9,139 bases of DNA from Timburyella sp030842085 (GTDB lineage Bacteria; Bacillota; Clostridia; Oscillospirales; Acutalibacteraceae): assembly GCA_030842085.1 (NCBI GenBank), contig JAUUSE010000065.1, forward strand, positions 1 through 9,139. The letters run 5' to 3'. A model generated the notes under the pieces. It was not told the DNA's origin. It did no database searches and was given only the letters and a program-made list of their open reading frames with translations. Position numbers and translations under genes: made by a program. Below are positions 1 through 5,523 of the stretch, piece after piece (position 1 is the stretch's first letter; the number at the start of each line of letters is the position of its first letter).

Positions 1-160
1 GAGATGTACAAATAGCATATATGCATAACTTTATTTTATATTATCGCCGCGTCGGGTTCAAGGGCGTTTATTGCGTGAAAGCTTATATAAGTCCCGTAGT
101 TTAAAGAAATGAGTTTAAGCATTTGAATTTATATATAAAAGTATTAAAGACGGCGGCGCG

Positions 161-189
161 TTGACAAATTGGAAAAGATTTAGTATAAT
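161..189 (+). promoter_or_regulatory. Sigma-A promoter of alaS
   Basis: TTGACA (161-166) and TATAAT (184-189) are both perfect matches to the housekeeping consensus and are separated by the ideal 17 bp. Transcription should start around 195-197, just before the first base-paired element of the T-box leader, so promoter and riboswitch positions support each other. Upstream, 1-160 is AT-rich and holds no gene I can support; it has only small palindromes (GCATATATGC at 15-24, CTTATATAAG at 82-91). Confidence 0.92.
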
Positions 190-204
190 TAATGAGTATA
201 AAAA

Positions 205-424
205 TGGCAGTGATTAAGATTAAGCAGTGATATGCATCTAAAGAGAGGGAGTATAATGCTGAGAGTTCCTGTTGTGTGCGCTGCAGAGCCGTCTTATAGC
301 CGCTGTGGAGACACAGACGTAAGCACCGCGTTAAGGGCGGAGAGCGGCCGTATAATACGGCAATTTGGGTGGTACCGCGGAGTTTGCTTTCGTCCCATGA
401 CGGACGGAGGCTTTTTATTTTTTT
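205..424 (+). promoter_or_regulatory. T-box riboswitch, alanine-specific, controlling alaS
   Basis: Uncharged tRNA-Ala binding to this leader should favour an antiterminator and allow alaS transcription. Visible parts are: Stem I base 205-208 with 299-302; a kink-turn-like AGTGA at 209-213, as in known glycyl T-boxes; helix 215-219 with 292-296; upper helix 224-229 with 279-284 and 231-236 with 273-278; and an AG-rich bulge (241-246) with stem 246-250/266-270. The specifier loop contains AGAGCCG (285-291), so GCC at 288-290 is the best specifier, an alanine codon followed by a purine. A hairpin at 303-316, a small stem at 326-340 and the stem III hairpin GCCGTA/TACGGC (347-361) follow. The conserved T-box sequence GGGTGGTACCGCG is at 367-379; bulge TGGT (370-373) would pair with ACCA, fitting the A discriminator of tRNA-Ala. 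The class is certain; the specifier is folded by hand. Confidence 0.95.
386..424 (+). terminator. T-box intrinsic terminator, competing with the antiterminator
   Basis: A 10-bp stem pairs 386-395 with 402-411 around a 6-nt loop and is followed by a T-rich run (412-424). The alternative antiterminator pairs 367-369 with 394-396 and 377-382 with 388-393. It shares bases 388-395 with the terminator, so the two folds exclude each other, as expected for a transcriptional T-box. Confidence 0.9.
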
Positions 425-446
425 GAGGATAAGGGGACTGAAAAAC

Positions 447-3077
447 ATGGAATGGACGTCGCTAACGGATTTAAGAGAAAAATTTTTGAGTTATTTTGAA
501 GGGAAAGGTCATCATCGGTTTAAGAGCTTTTCGCTTGTGCCGGACGGGGACAAGAGCCTGCTGCTCATAAACTCCGGCATGGCTCCGCTTAAGAAATTTT
601 TTACCGGCGAGGCGACACCGCCTAAAAAGCGCGCGACAAGCTGCCAGAAATGCATCCGCACGCCGGACATTGACAATGTCGGCAAAACAGCGCGGCACGG
701 CACGTTTTTTGAGATGCTCGGCAACTTCAGCTTCGGCGACTATTTTAAGCGCGAGGCTATACAGTTTGCGTGGGAGTTCTGCACAAAGGTAATAGAGCTT
801 CCGGTGGACAAGCTGTGGATTTCCGTTTACGAGGGCGACGACGAGGCGGCCGACATATGGGTTAACGAGATAGGCGTTGCGCCGGAGAGAATAGTACGTC
901 TCGGCAAGGAGGACAATTTCTGGGAGCACGGCACCGGCCCCTGCGGCCCTTGTTCGGAGATATACTTTGACCGCGGGCCGGAAAAGGGCTGCGGGCGTCC
1001 CGACTGCCATGTCGGCTGCGACTGCGACAGGTATGTTGAGTTTTGGAATCTTGTTTTCTCGCAGTTTGACTCCGACGGCAAGGGCAACTATGCTCCGCTC
1101 AAGCAGAAGAATATCGACACCGGCATGGGGCTTGAGCGTCTTGCCTGCATTATGCAGGGAGTGGACAACCTCTTTGAGGTGGACACCATAAAAAATATTA
1201 CCAGCAGGATATGCGAGATATCCGGCCACAAATACGGCGAGGACGAAAAAGCGGATGTATCGCTGCGTATAATAACCGACCATATGCGCTCGTCGGTGTT
1301 TATGATATCCGACGGCATAATAGCGTCGAACGAGGGGCGCGGATATGTTTTGCGCCGACTGTTGCGCCGTGCAGCGCGTCACGGCCGCCTGCTTGGCATT
1401 GACCGCCTGTTTTTGGCGGACGTCGCTGAGACGGTTATAAATGAGAATAAAAAGGCGTATCCGGAGCTGGAGGAGCGCAAGGAGCTTATATATAAGGTTA
1501 TAACTACTGAAGAGGAATCTTTCAGCCGCACGATAGACCAGGGACTTCAAATACTTGATGAAATGACAGCACAGGCTGAAAACAATATGCTGTCCGGTAA
1601 GGACGCTTTTATGCTGTACGACACTTTCGGCTTCCCGCTGGATTTAACCCGCGAGATATTGTTGGAACGCGGCATGAATATAGATGAAGAGGAATTTACA
1701 CGCCTTATGGCCGACCAGCGCGACCGTGCGAGGAAAGCCCGCAAGGACATGAACGACGCGTGGGCCGGCGAGGGCAATATATTTAAAGATGTACCTGCCA
1801 CAAAATTTGTAGGTTACGAGCTGGACGCATGCGATGCGACGGTCGCGGCAATGTCGGGCGACGGGCTTTCAGAGGGCGAGCAGGGCATAATAGCATTGGA
1901 CAAAACGCCGTTTTATGCCGAGAGCGGCGGACAGGTCGGCGACCATGGAATAATATCAAACAACGGCGGAGAATTTGCAGTAGAGGATGTTAAAAAGAAC
2001 GAGGACGGCGTATATATGCACATGGGCCGCGTAATAAGCGGGAAATTTGCCACCGGTGATATTGTTAAGGCGGAAATAGACGTTATACGCCGCAATGCTA
2101 TACGCCGCAACCACACGGCGACGCACCTGCTCCAGGCGGCGTTGCGGAAGGTCTTGGGCAGCCATGTGCAGCAGGCGGGTTCTATGGTGGACGACAGAGA
2201 GCTGCGTTTTGACTTTACCCATTTTTCCGCCATGACGCCGGTGGAAAAGCAGCAGGTAGAAGACATTGTAAACGGATATATATTGTCGGCGCTGCCGGTC
2301 ACCACGCGGGAGATGCCGGCTGACGAGGCAAAGGCTACGGGCGCCATGGCGCTGTTTGGAGAAAAATACGGCGACATAGTGCGTGTAGTATCGGCGGGCA
2401 GTGAAAAGGCGGGCAATGTTTCCGTTGAGCTTTGCGGCGGCACGCATGTGACGAATACATCAAACGTGGGACTGTTTAAGATTGTATCGGAAAGTTCTGT
2501 GGCATCGGGAGTACGGCGTATAGTCGCAGTAACCGGCAGCGGAGTAATAAATCTTCTGAATAGTTATAAATCGGCGGCGGAAAATGCGGCTGATATACTA
2601 AAAGCGGCCGGTATTGACGACCTTGAACGCAGAGCGTCGCAGGTAATGTCTGAGATGAAAGAGCAGGAACGGGAGATAGAAAAGCTGCGTGCGCAGATAG
2701 CGTCATCTCAGGCCGACGACATAATAAAATCGGCAAAGGACATTGGCGGTTTTAAGTTTATTGCATCGGCTGTTTCCGACATAACTCCTGACGCAGCGCG
2801 CTCAATGTGTGATAAAATAAAGTCTGACTATAAAAATTCCGTAGTGATAATTGCCTCAGTATCCGGCGGCAAAGTAACGTTTGCGGCTGCCTGCGGCAAG
2901 GAAGCGGTAGAAATGGGTGCGCACGCCGGAAACATTGTGAAAAAAGCGGCAATGGCGGCCGGCGGCAACGGCGGCGGCAGGCCAGACAGCGCAATGGCCG
3001 GAGGAAAGGATGCCTCCAAGGTGCAGCAGGCGCTTATAGCGGCAGAGGAGGCGCTCAGAGAGACGTCAAAGGCTTAG
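447..3077 (+). CDS. alaS: Alanyl-tRNA synthetase
   Basis: A cytoplasmic class II synthetase that activates alanine with ATP, charges tRNA-Ala and clears mischarged Ser/Gly-tRNA-Ala. The product is 876 aa, the normal bacterial length. The catalytic domain carries the motif 2 region RHGTFFEML (83-91), TGPCGPCSE (163-171) and motif 3 GMGLER (226-231). The editing domain has HTATH (H556, H560) and CGGTH (C663, H667), the usual zinc-site residues, so it should be active. A helical charged stretch near 730-760 and the glycine-rich RPD-AMAGG segment (about 839-854) mark the C-Ala domain. A cluster C182, C187, C191, C193 lies in the catalytic region. ATG 447 is chosen because AAGGGGA (431-437) sits 9 nt upstream; the in-frame GTG at 369 lies inside the T-box antiterminator and cannot be the real start. 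Expression is controlled by the upstream T-box. Stop is TAG. Confidence 0.98.
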   Translation: MEWTSLTDLREKFLSYFEGKGHHRFKSFSLVPDGDKSLLLINSGMAPLKKFFTGEATPPKKRATSCQKCIRTPDIDNVGKTARHGTFFEMLGNFSFGDYFKREAIQFAWEFCTKVIELPVDKLWISVYEGDDEAADIWVNEIGVAPERIVRLGKEDNFWEHGTGPCGPCSEIYFDRGPEKGCGRPDCHVGCDCDRYVEFWNLVFSQFDSDGKGNYAPLKQKNIDTGMGLERLACIMQGVDNLFEVDTIKNITSRICEISGHKYGEDEKADVSLRIITDHMRSSVFMISDGIIASNEGRGYVLRRLLRRAARHGRLLGIDRLFLADVAETVINENKKAYPELEERKELIYKVITTEEESFSRTIDQGLQILDEMTAQAENNMLSGKDAFMLYDTFGFPLDLTREILLERGMNIDEEEFTRLMADQRDRARKARKDMNDAWAGEGNIFKDVPATKFVGYELDACDATVAAMSGDGLSEGEQGIIALDKTPFYAESGGQVGDHGIISNNGGEFAVEDVKKNEDGVYMHMGRVISGKFATGDIVKAEIDVIRRNAIRRNHTATHLLQAALRKVLGSHVQQAGSMVDDRELRFDFTHFSAMTPVEKQQVEDIVNGYILSALPVTTREMPADEAKATGAMALFGEKYGDIVRVVSAGSEKAGNVSVELCGGTHVTNTSNVGLFKIVSESSVASGVRRIVAVTGSGVINLLNSYKSAAENAADILKAAGIDDLERRASQVMSEMKEQEREIEKLRAQIASSQADDIIKSAKDIGGFKFIASAVSDITPDAARSMCDKIKSDYKNSVVIIASVSGGKVTFAAACGKEAVEMGAHAGNIVKKAAMAAGGNGGGRPDSAMAGGKDASKVQQALIAAEEALRETSKA

Positions 3078-3152
3078 ATGCGGCAAAGGCTTCTGCAAAA
3101 GTAGTGTGAATCTGTTTATGGATTGGCTTTAATAAGCTAAAAAAGGAAATTT

Positions 3153-3791
3153 ATGGTTTCGTTGAGTGAGTATTTGGAAAACCCATGCGGGACACTTTCC
3201 GTTCCGTACTGGAAAGCAAAGAGCATAATAATACCGAAAGATATACGAATAGTTCATGAAAATGCTTTTTCATCAGATTTACTTGACAAATATGATGATA
3301 CTGTGTACTTTAGGCTGCTCCATGATTTCAGGGATATTTCTTTTTCAGAATCGCCAAATTTCTTAATTAGAACTGCCGACATAAAGGATATTGACGAAAT
3401 GGTCGCTATTATTAATGCGTCCTATTATGACCTGCATGTAGACAGTGAACAGCTTAAGGCATATACGAAAACTATCGTTTATGACCAAAGGCTCTGGGTT
3501 TTTGCTGTTGATAAGGACAGCGATAAAAGAATAGGCTGCGGTATAGCAGATTTTGATGCACAAGCAAAAGAGCTCAGCCTTGAGTGGATACAAGTGCTTC
3601 CGACTTGGAGAAGAAAAGGTGCAGGAAAGGCTATAGTTAACGGCCTGCTAATGAGGAGGCCGGAATCAGCACGTTTTGCCACTGTATCGGGAAAAGTCAA
3701 TAATAGCACTTGTCCTGAAAAATTATATCGCAAATGTGGATTTAATGGACATGACTACTGGCACATATTAAAACAAAAGGACGCGGAATAA
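3153..3791 (+). CDS. GNAT-family N-acetyltransferase with N-terminal extension
   Basis: A predicted acetyl-CoA-dependent acetyltransferase of 212 aa; the substrate cannot be told from sequence. The C-terminal GNAT fold starts near residue 70. Motif A is at 145-159, with R153-R-K-G-A-G158 fitting the Q/R-x-x-G-x-G/A pyrophosphate loop, and motif B is LYRKCGF (191-197). Residues 1-65 form an extension containing PCGTLSVPYWKAK, a type I have seen in clostridial GNAT proteins; its role is unknown to me. The ATG is preceded by AAAAGGAAAT (3141-3150). The gene stands alone between alaS (75-nt gap) and the Hint gene. It is more AT-rich than its neighbours: sampled 60-base rows are 35-38% GC against about 58% in a row of alaS. 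It also ends in TAA whereas all other complete genes here end in TAG. That hints at separate acquisition but does not prove it. Confidence 0.85.
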   Translation: MVSLSEYLENPCGTLSVPYWKAKSIIIPKDIRIVHENAFSSDLLDKYDDTVYFRLLHDFRDISFSESPNFLIRTADIKDIDEMVAIINASYYDLHVDSEQLKAYTKTIVYDQRLWVFAVDKDSDKRIGCGIADFDAQAKELSLEWIQVLPTWRRKGAGKAIVNGLLMRRPESARFATVSGKVNNSTCPEKLYRKCGFNGHDYWHILKQKDAE

Positions 3792-3807
3792 CAATTATAT
3801 ATTATTC

Positions 3808-3832
3808 ATAGCCAAAATTGTGTAAAGGCTAT
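3808..3832. repeat. Inverted repeat, ATAGCC/GGCTAT
   Basis: ATAGCC (3808-3813) and GGCTAT (3827-3832) pair perfectly around a 13-nt loop in the gap after the GNAT gene. No T-run follows, so it is not an intrinsic terminator by itself. With the adjoining repeat it forms two tandem hairpins. Confidence 0.45.
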
Positions 3833-3859
3833 AGACATACAGAGGTATGTCAATATAAT
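3832..3859 (+). promoter_or_regulatory. Possible promoter overlapping an inverted repeat upstream of the Hint gene
   Basis: TAGACA (3832-3837, five of six consensus bases) and a perfect TATAAT (3854-3859) are 16 bp apart. GACATAC (3834-3840) and GTATGTC (3845-3851) form a perfect 7-bp inverted repeat with a 4-nt spacer between the two boxes, where a repressor could act. Against promoter function, the predicted start near 3866 would fall within the AAAGGAG ribosome binding site. The same hairpin followed by a T-rich stretch (3854-3863) could instead be a weak terminator for the GNAT gene. Confidence 0.4.
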
Positions 3860-3878
3860 TTTTAAAGGAGTGTCGGAT

Positions 3879-4217
3879 ATGGACTGCATTTTCTGTAGAA
3901 TAATAGACGGCGAGATACCGTCGACAAAGTATTATGAGGATGATTTGGTAATAGCCATAAAGGACGTAAATCCGCAAACACCTTTTCACGCGCTGATAAT
4001 GCCGAAGCAGCACATAGAATGCGCTCTTGATATTGATGAAAGCAATTCGGCGCTTATAGCGCATGTCTTTGAAGTAGCGGCCAAAATCGCAAAGGAGAAC
4101 GGCCTTGACGGCGGCTTCAGGATAATAAACAACTGCGGAGAGGACGCTGGTCAGACGGTAAAGCATATACATTTTCATCTTCTTGGCGGCATAAAAATGT
4201 CTGAGAAGATAATTTAG
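3879..4217 (+). CDS. hinT: HIT-family (Hint-type) purine nucleotide hydrolase
   Basis: A small cytoplasmic histidine-triad protein; Hint relatives hydrolyse purine nucleoside phosphoramidates and acyl-adenylates, including aminoacyl-AMP released by tRNA synthetases. The product is 112 aa, typical for the branch. The triad HIHFHLL is at H96, H98 and H100, with H98 the expected nucleophile by analogy to human HINT1, preceded by the family's NNCGEDAGQTVK block. An N-terminal C3-x-x-C6 pair occurs in many bacterial members. ATG 3879 is chosen because AAAGGAG (3864-3870) lies 8 nt upstream; an in-frame GTG at 3870 overlaps that site. The C-terminus is short and lacks the usual tryptophan-containing ending. 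Its stop codon overlaps the ribosome binding site of the next gene, so the two are co-transcribed. A link to AlaRS adenylate leakage is only suggested by position. Confidence 0.92.
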   Translation: MDCIFCRIIDGEIPSTKYYEDDLVIAIKDVNPQTPFHALIMPKQHIECALDIDESNSALIAHVFEVAAKIAKENGLDGGFRIINNCGEDAGQTVKHIHFHLLGGIKMSEKII

Positions 4218-4227
4218 GGGGATATGT

Positions 4228-4770
4228 ATGAAAGACAAGACATACAGCATGGAAATAGCAGGGCTTAAAAGGGAGCTGCCGCTCTGCAGCATCAACGATA
4301 AGATAGACATAGCTGCGTTTATAATATTTGGCGATGTGGAGCTTACTGTAGCAGCTTCGGCGGAGCTCTTAAAAAAAGCTCCGGACTTTGATATAATAAT
4401 AACGCCGGAGGCTAAAAGCATACCGCTCGCCTATGAGATGTCGAGGCAGTCGGGCAAACCGTATGTGGTGGCCCGCAAAAAGGTAAAGCTGTATATGCGC
4501 AATCCGGTTGGAGTAAATGTGAAGTCGATAACAACGGAGGGCGTGCAGAAGCTTTATATAAGCGAAGCGGAAGCAAATATGATGGAAAGTCGCCGAGTAC
4601 TTGTTGTAGACGACGTCATAAGCACGGGCGAATCGCTTGAAGCGGTGCGTCAGCTTGTAAAGCTCGCCGGAGGAGATATTGTTGCATCCTGCTCCGTACT
4701 GGCGGAGGGCGACGCTGCAAACAGGGACGATATAATATTTTTAGAGCCGCTCCCCCTCTTTAATAAATAG
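4228..4770 (+). CDS. Adenine phosphoribosyltransferase-like protein
   Basis: A type I phosphoribosyltransferase of 180 aa that should join a nitrogenous base to PRPP. The PRPP-binding loop VLVVDDVISTGES (124-136) has the paired acidic residues D128 and D129 and is intact. The N-terminal block IAGLKRELPLC followed by IAAFIIFGDVE matches, from memory, a clostridial group annotated as adenine phosphoribosyltransferase, but it differs at the N-terminus from classical Apt, so base specificity stays open and no symbol is given. AGGGGGA (4216-4222) overlaps the upstream stop and lies 5 nt before this ATG, so it is coupled to the Hint gene. Purine nucleotide chemistry is a plausible shared theme of the pair. 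No clear intrinsic terminator follows; the sequence around the TAG stop can form only a bulged GC stem (about 4744-4785). Confidence 0.85.
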   Translation: MKDKTYSMEIAGLKRELPLCSINDKIDIAAFIIFGDVELTVAASAELLKKAPDFDIIITPEAKSIPLAYEMSRQSGKPYVVARKKVKLYMRNPVGVNVKSITTEGVQKLYISEAEANMMESRRVLVVDDVISTGESLEAVRQLVKLAGGDIVASCSVLAEGDAANRDDIIFLEPLPLFNK

Positions 4771-4790
4771 GCTGAGAGCGGGCTTCTACG

Positions 4791-4930
4791 GCCGAAATTA
4801 TGTGCATAGCTCAAGTGGGCGCTGCGGGATATTTGTGCTTTTGAAGCAGACTGCTACATCGGAAGCCGTCTATTGCTGCGGCTATGCTTGGGCACGTCTG
4901 CACCGGCATAATTTATTTGCATCGCAAATG
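4791..4930 (+). ncRNA. Candidate structured RNA with nested long-range helix
   Basis: AAATTATG (4795-4802) pairs with CATAATTT (4907-4914) over 8 bp. After one unpaired base, GCATAGC (4804-4810) pairs perfectly with GCTATGC (4881-4887). Inside lie the hairpin TGCTT/AAGCA (4836-4848) and the stem AGCCG/CGGCT (4864-4868 with 4879-4883), which partly competes with the outer helix. A 6-bp hairpin ATTTGC/GCAAAT follows at once (4915-4929). Two coaxial long-range helices in order are more than casual local pairing, but strand, boundaries and expression are unknown and I cannot match it to a named RNA family. It could also be a DNA repeat element. Confidence 0.25.
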
Positions 4931-5099
4931 ATGCTGACAGACCGCCGCATCTTTACATGAGTAACTCCGCAGCTGTGGGGGAATAGAGCGGATTTGCCGC
5001 TTTATGTGTGGTGAAAAGGCAGCAAGTGAGCCAAAAGAATATTGTGCTGTTTATGTTTTCGCATTAAGCGTAAATTTATCGGACTTGCGGCAATAAGCC

Positions 5100-5123
5100 G
5101 TACAGACGATTTGCTGTACTTTT
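5100..5123 (+). terminator. Weak terminator-like hairpin
   Basis: GTACAG (5100-5105) and CTGTAC (5114-5119) form a perfect 6-bp stem with an 8-nt loop, directly followed by TTTT (5120-5123). The T-run is short and the stem only half GC, so termination would be inefficient. It might end a transcript arising from the phosphoribosyltransferase operon or from the candidate RNA upstream. Confidence 0.3.
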
Positions 5124-5130
5124 ACATATG

Positions 5131-5205
5131 CGCAGCTTGTCTGGAAGCAGGACGAATAAAGCAAAAGCGGTTAAAGCTGTACGGTGCAAGAAGACAAGCT
5201 TTGCG
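5131..5205. repeat. Imperfect long stem-loop, 12 bp
   Basis: AGCTTGTCT (5134-5142) is the exact reverse complement of AGACAAGCT (5192-5200). The helix continues after a 2-nt bulge with CGC (5131-5133) and GCG (5203-5205). The 49-nt loop is purine-rich. No function is recognised; it adds to the evidence that this gap is structured. Confidence 0.5.
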
Positions 5206-5459
5206 AAAAGATGAACCGCATCGGCGCTCAAAAGCGCCGGCGCGACGGGCTTACAGCACAGAGTGCTGCACACAAAATCAGAATTAAAGATTTATGCAAG
5301 CAGCTCGCTGCCACGACGGGTGATAAAATATATCCATAGTTATCGGCATAGGCAATGATTTGGTAAAAATATGTAAATGCCGTCTGAATAGGCGGTTGTG
5401 ATTTTAATCATGTTTTAGCTCAAGTATTTAAGCAGATTGGTGAGATAGAAATAATCAAT

Positions 5460-5473
5460 TTTACATATGTAAA
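5460..5473. promoter_or_regulatory. Perfect 14-bp palindrome upstream of comEC, possible operator
   Basis: TTTACATATGTAAA is fully self-complementary and lies 50 bp before the comEC start, in the AT-rich part of the gap. Its first six bases resemble a -35 box, but the nearest -10-like TATAGC (5480-5485) is only 14 bp away, so a working promoter is not evident. A dimeric regulator site is the simplest reading. A partial copy, TTTTACATATG, occurs at 5120-5130. Confidence 0.4.
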
Positions 5474-5523
5474 GACGCGTATAGCTTGTTAACCTGAAAT
5501 AAAAGCTGAAGGCGGTGAGCAAT

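Larger units (their letters stand above)
4771..5514. other. Long intergenic stretch without a supported gene; hairpin-rich
   Basis: I see no gene here. The first 550 bp have GC content like the genes (53% and 60% in rows 4861-4920 and 5221-5280), then composition falls sharply (25% in 5401-5460). Perfect or near-perfect hairpins include: 4836-4840/4844-4848; 4915-4920/4924-4929; 4984-4991/4997-5004 (8 bp); 5100-5105/5114-5119; 5222-5228/5233-5239 (7 bp, GC-rich); 5254-5259/5263-5268; and 5380-5385/5390-5395 with a GAAT loop. It lacks the conserved cores of RNase P RNA, tmRNA or SRP RNA. One forward frame (4772-5284) is interrupted only by three TGA codons (4958, 5012, 5027), but its translation is Arg- and Cys-rich and unlike any protein I recognise. 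Candidates are a structured RNA or the remains of a gene. Confidence 0.6.

Noticed and set aside
232..426. 64-codon + strand open frame across the leader
   Set aside because: It overlaps the T-box stems, antiterminator and terminator, which fully explain the sequence.
369..446. Upstream GTG start extending alaS by 26 residues
   Set aside because: The GTG is inside the T-box consensus and the extension would translate the terminator hairpin; ATG 447 has a proper ribosome binding site and matches the normal AlaRS N-terminus.
471..1550. 359-codon open frame on the - strand opposite alaS
   Set aside because: It lies wholly inside alaS, its translation is basic and repetitive without recognisable domains, and GC-rich codons on the + strand easily leave the opposite strand open. 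It is a shadow of alaS.
3124..3145. GGCTT-TAAT-AAGCT hairpin after alaS as a terminator
   Set aside because: The stem is 5 bp with a wobble and is followed by A-rich, not T-rich, sequence on the + strand.
5076..5273. 65-codon - strand open frame in the long gap
   Set aside because: It is short, opposite in direction to every gene here, with no recognisable motif and covering the same inverted repeats, which keep both strands similarly open.
5042..5287. 81-codon + strand open frame in the long gap
   Set aside because: It has a TTG start without a ribosome binding site, an Arg/Cys-rich translation with no recognisable family, and it crosses several strong hairpins. Not supportable as a gene.
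4772..5287. 171-codon frame interrupted only by three TGA codons, hinting at TGA recoding
   Set aside because: All real genes here encode tryptophan with TGG and contain no in-frame TGA. The read-through product looks like no protein family, so recoding is not supported; a decayed gene remains possible.
4807..5425. TAGCTCAAGT direct repeat at 4807-4816 and 5416-5425, possibly flanking an inserted element
   Set aside because: A 10-base repeat is not rare by chance in a 750-bp stretch, and there are no terminal inverted repeats or transposase fragments next to it.
4771..5514. RNase P RNA, tmRNA, SRP RNA or 6S RNA in the long gap
   Set aside because: I looked for the RNase P core with its GAAAGTCC block, a CCA-ended tmRNA tail with a tag frame, and the SRP GGAA tetraloop hairpin. 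None fits; GTCTGGAAGCAGGAC at 5139-5153 only superficially resembles SRP. A 6S-type RNA cannot be excluded by eye, but no evidence favours it.
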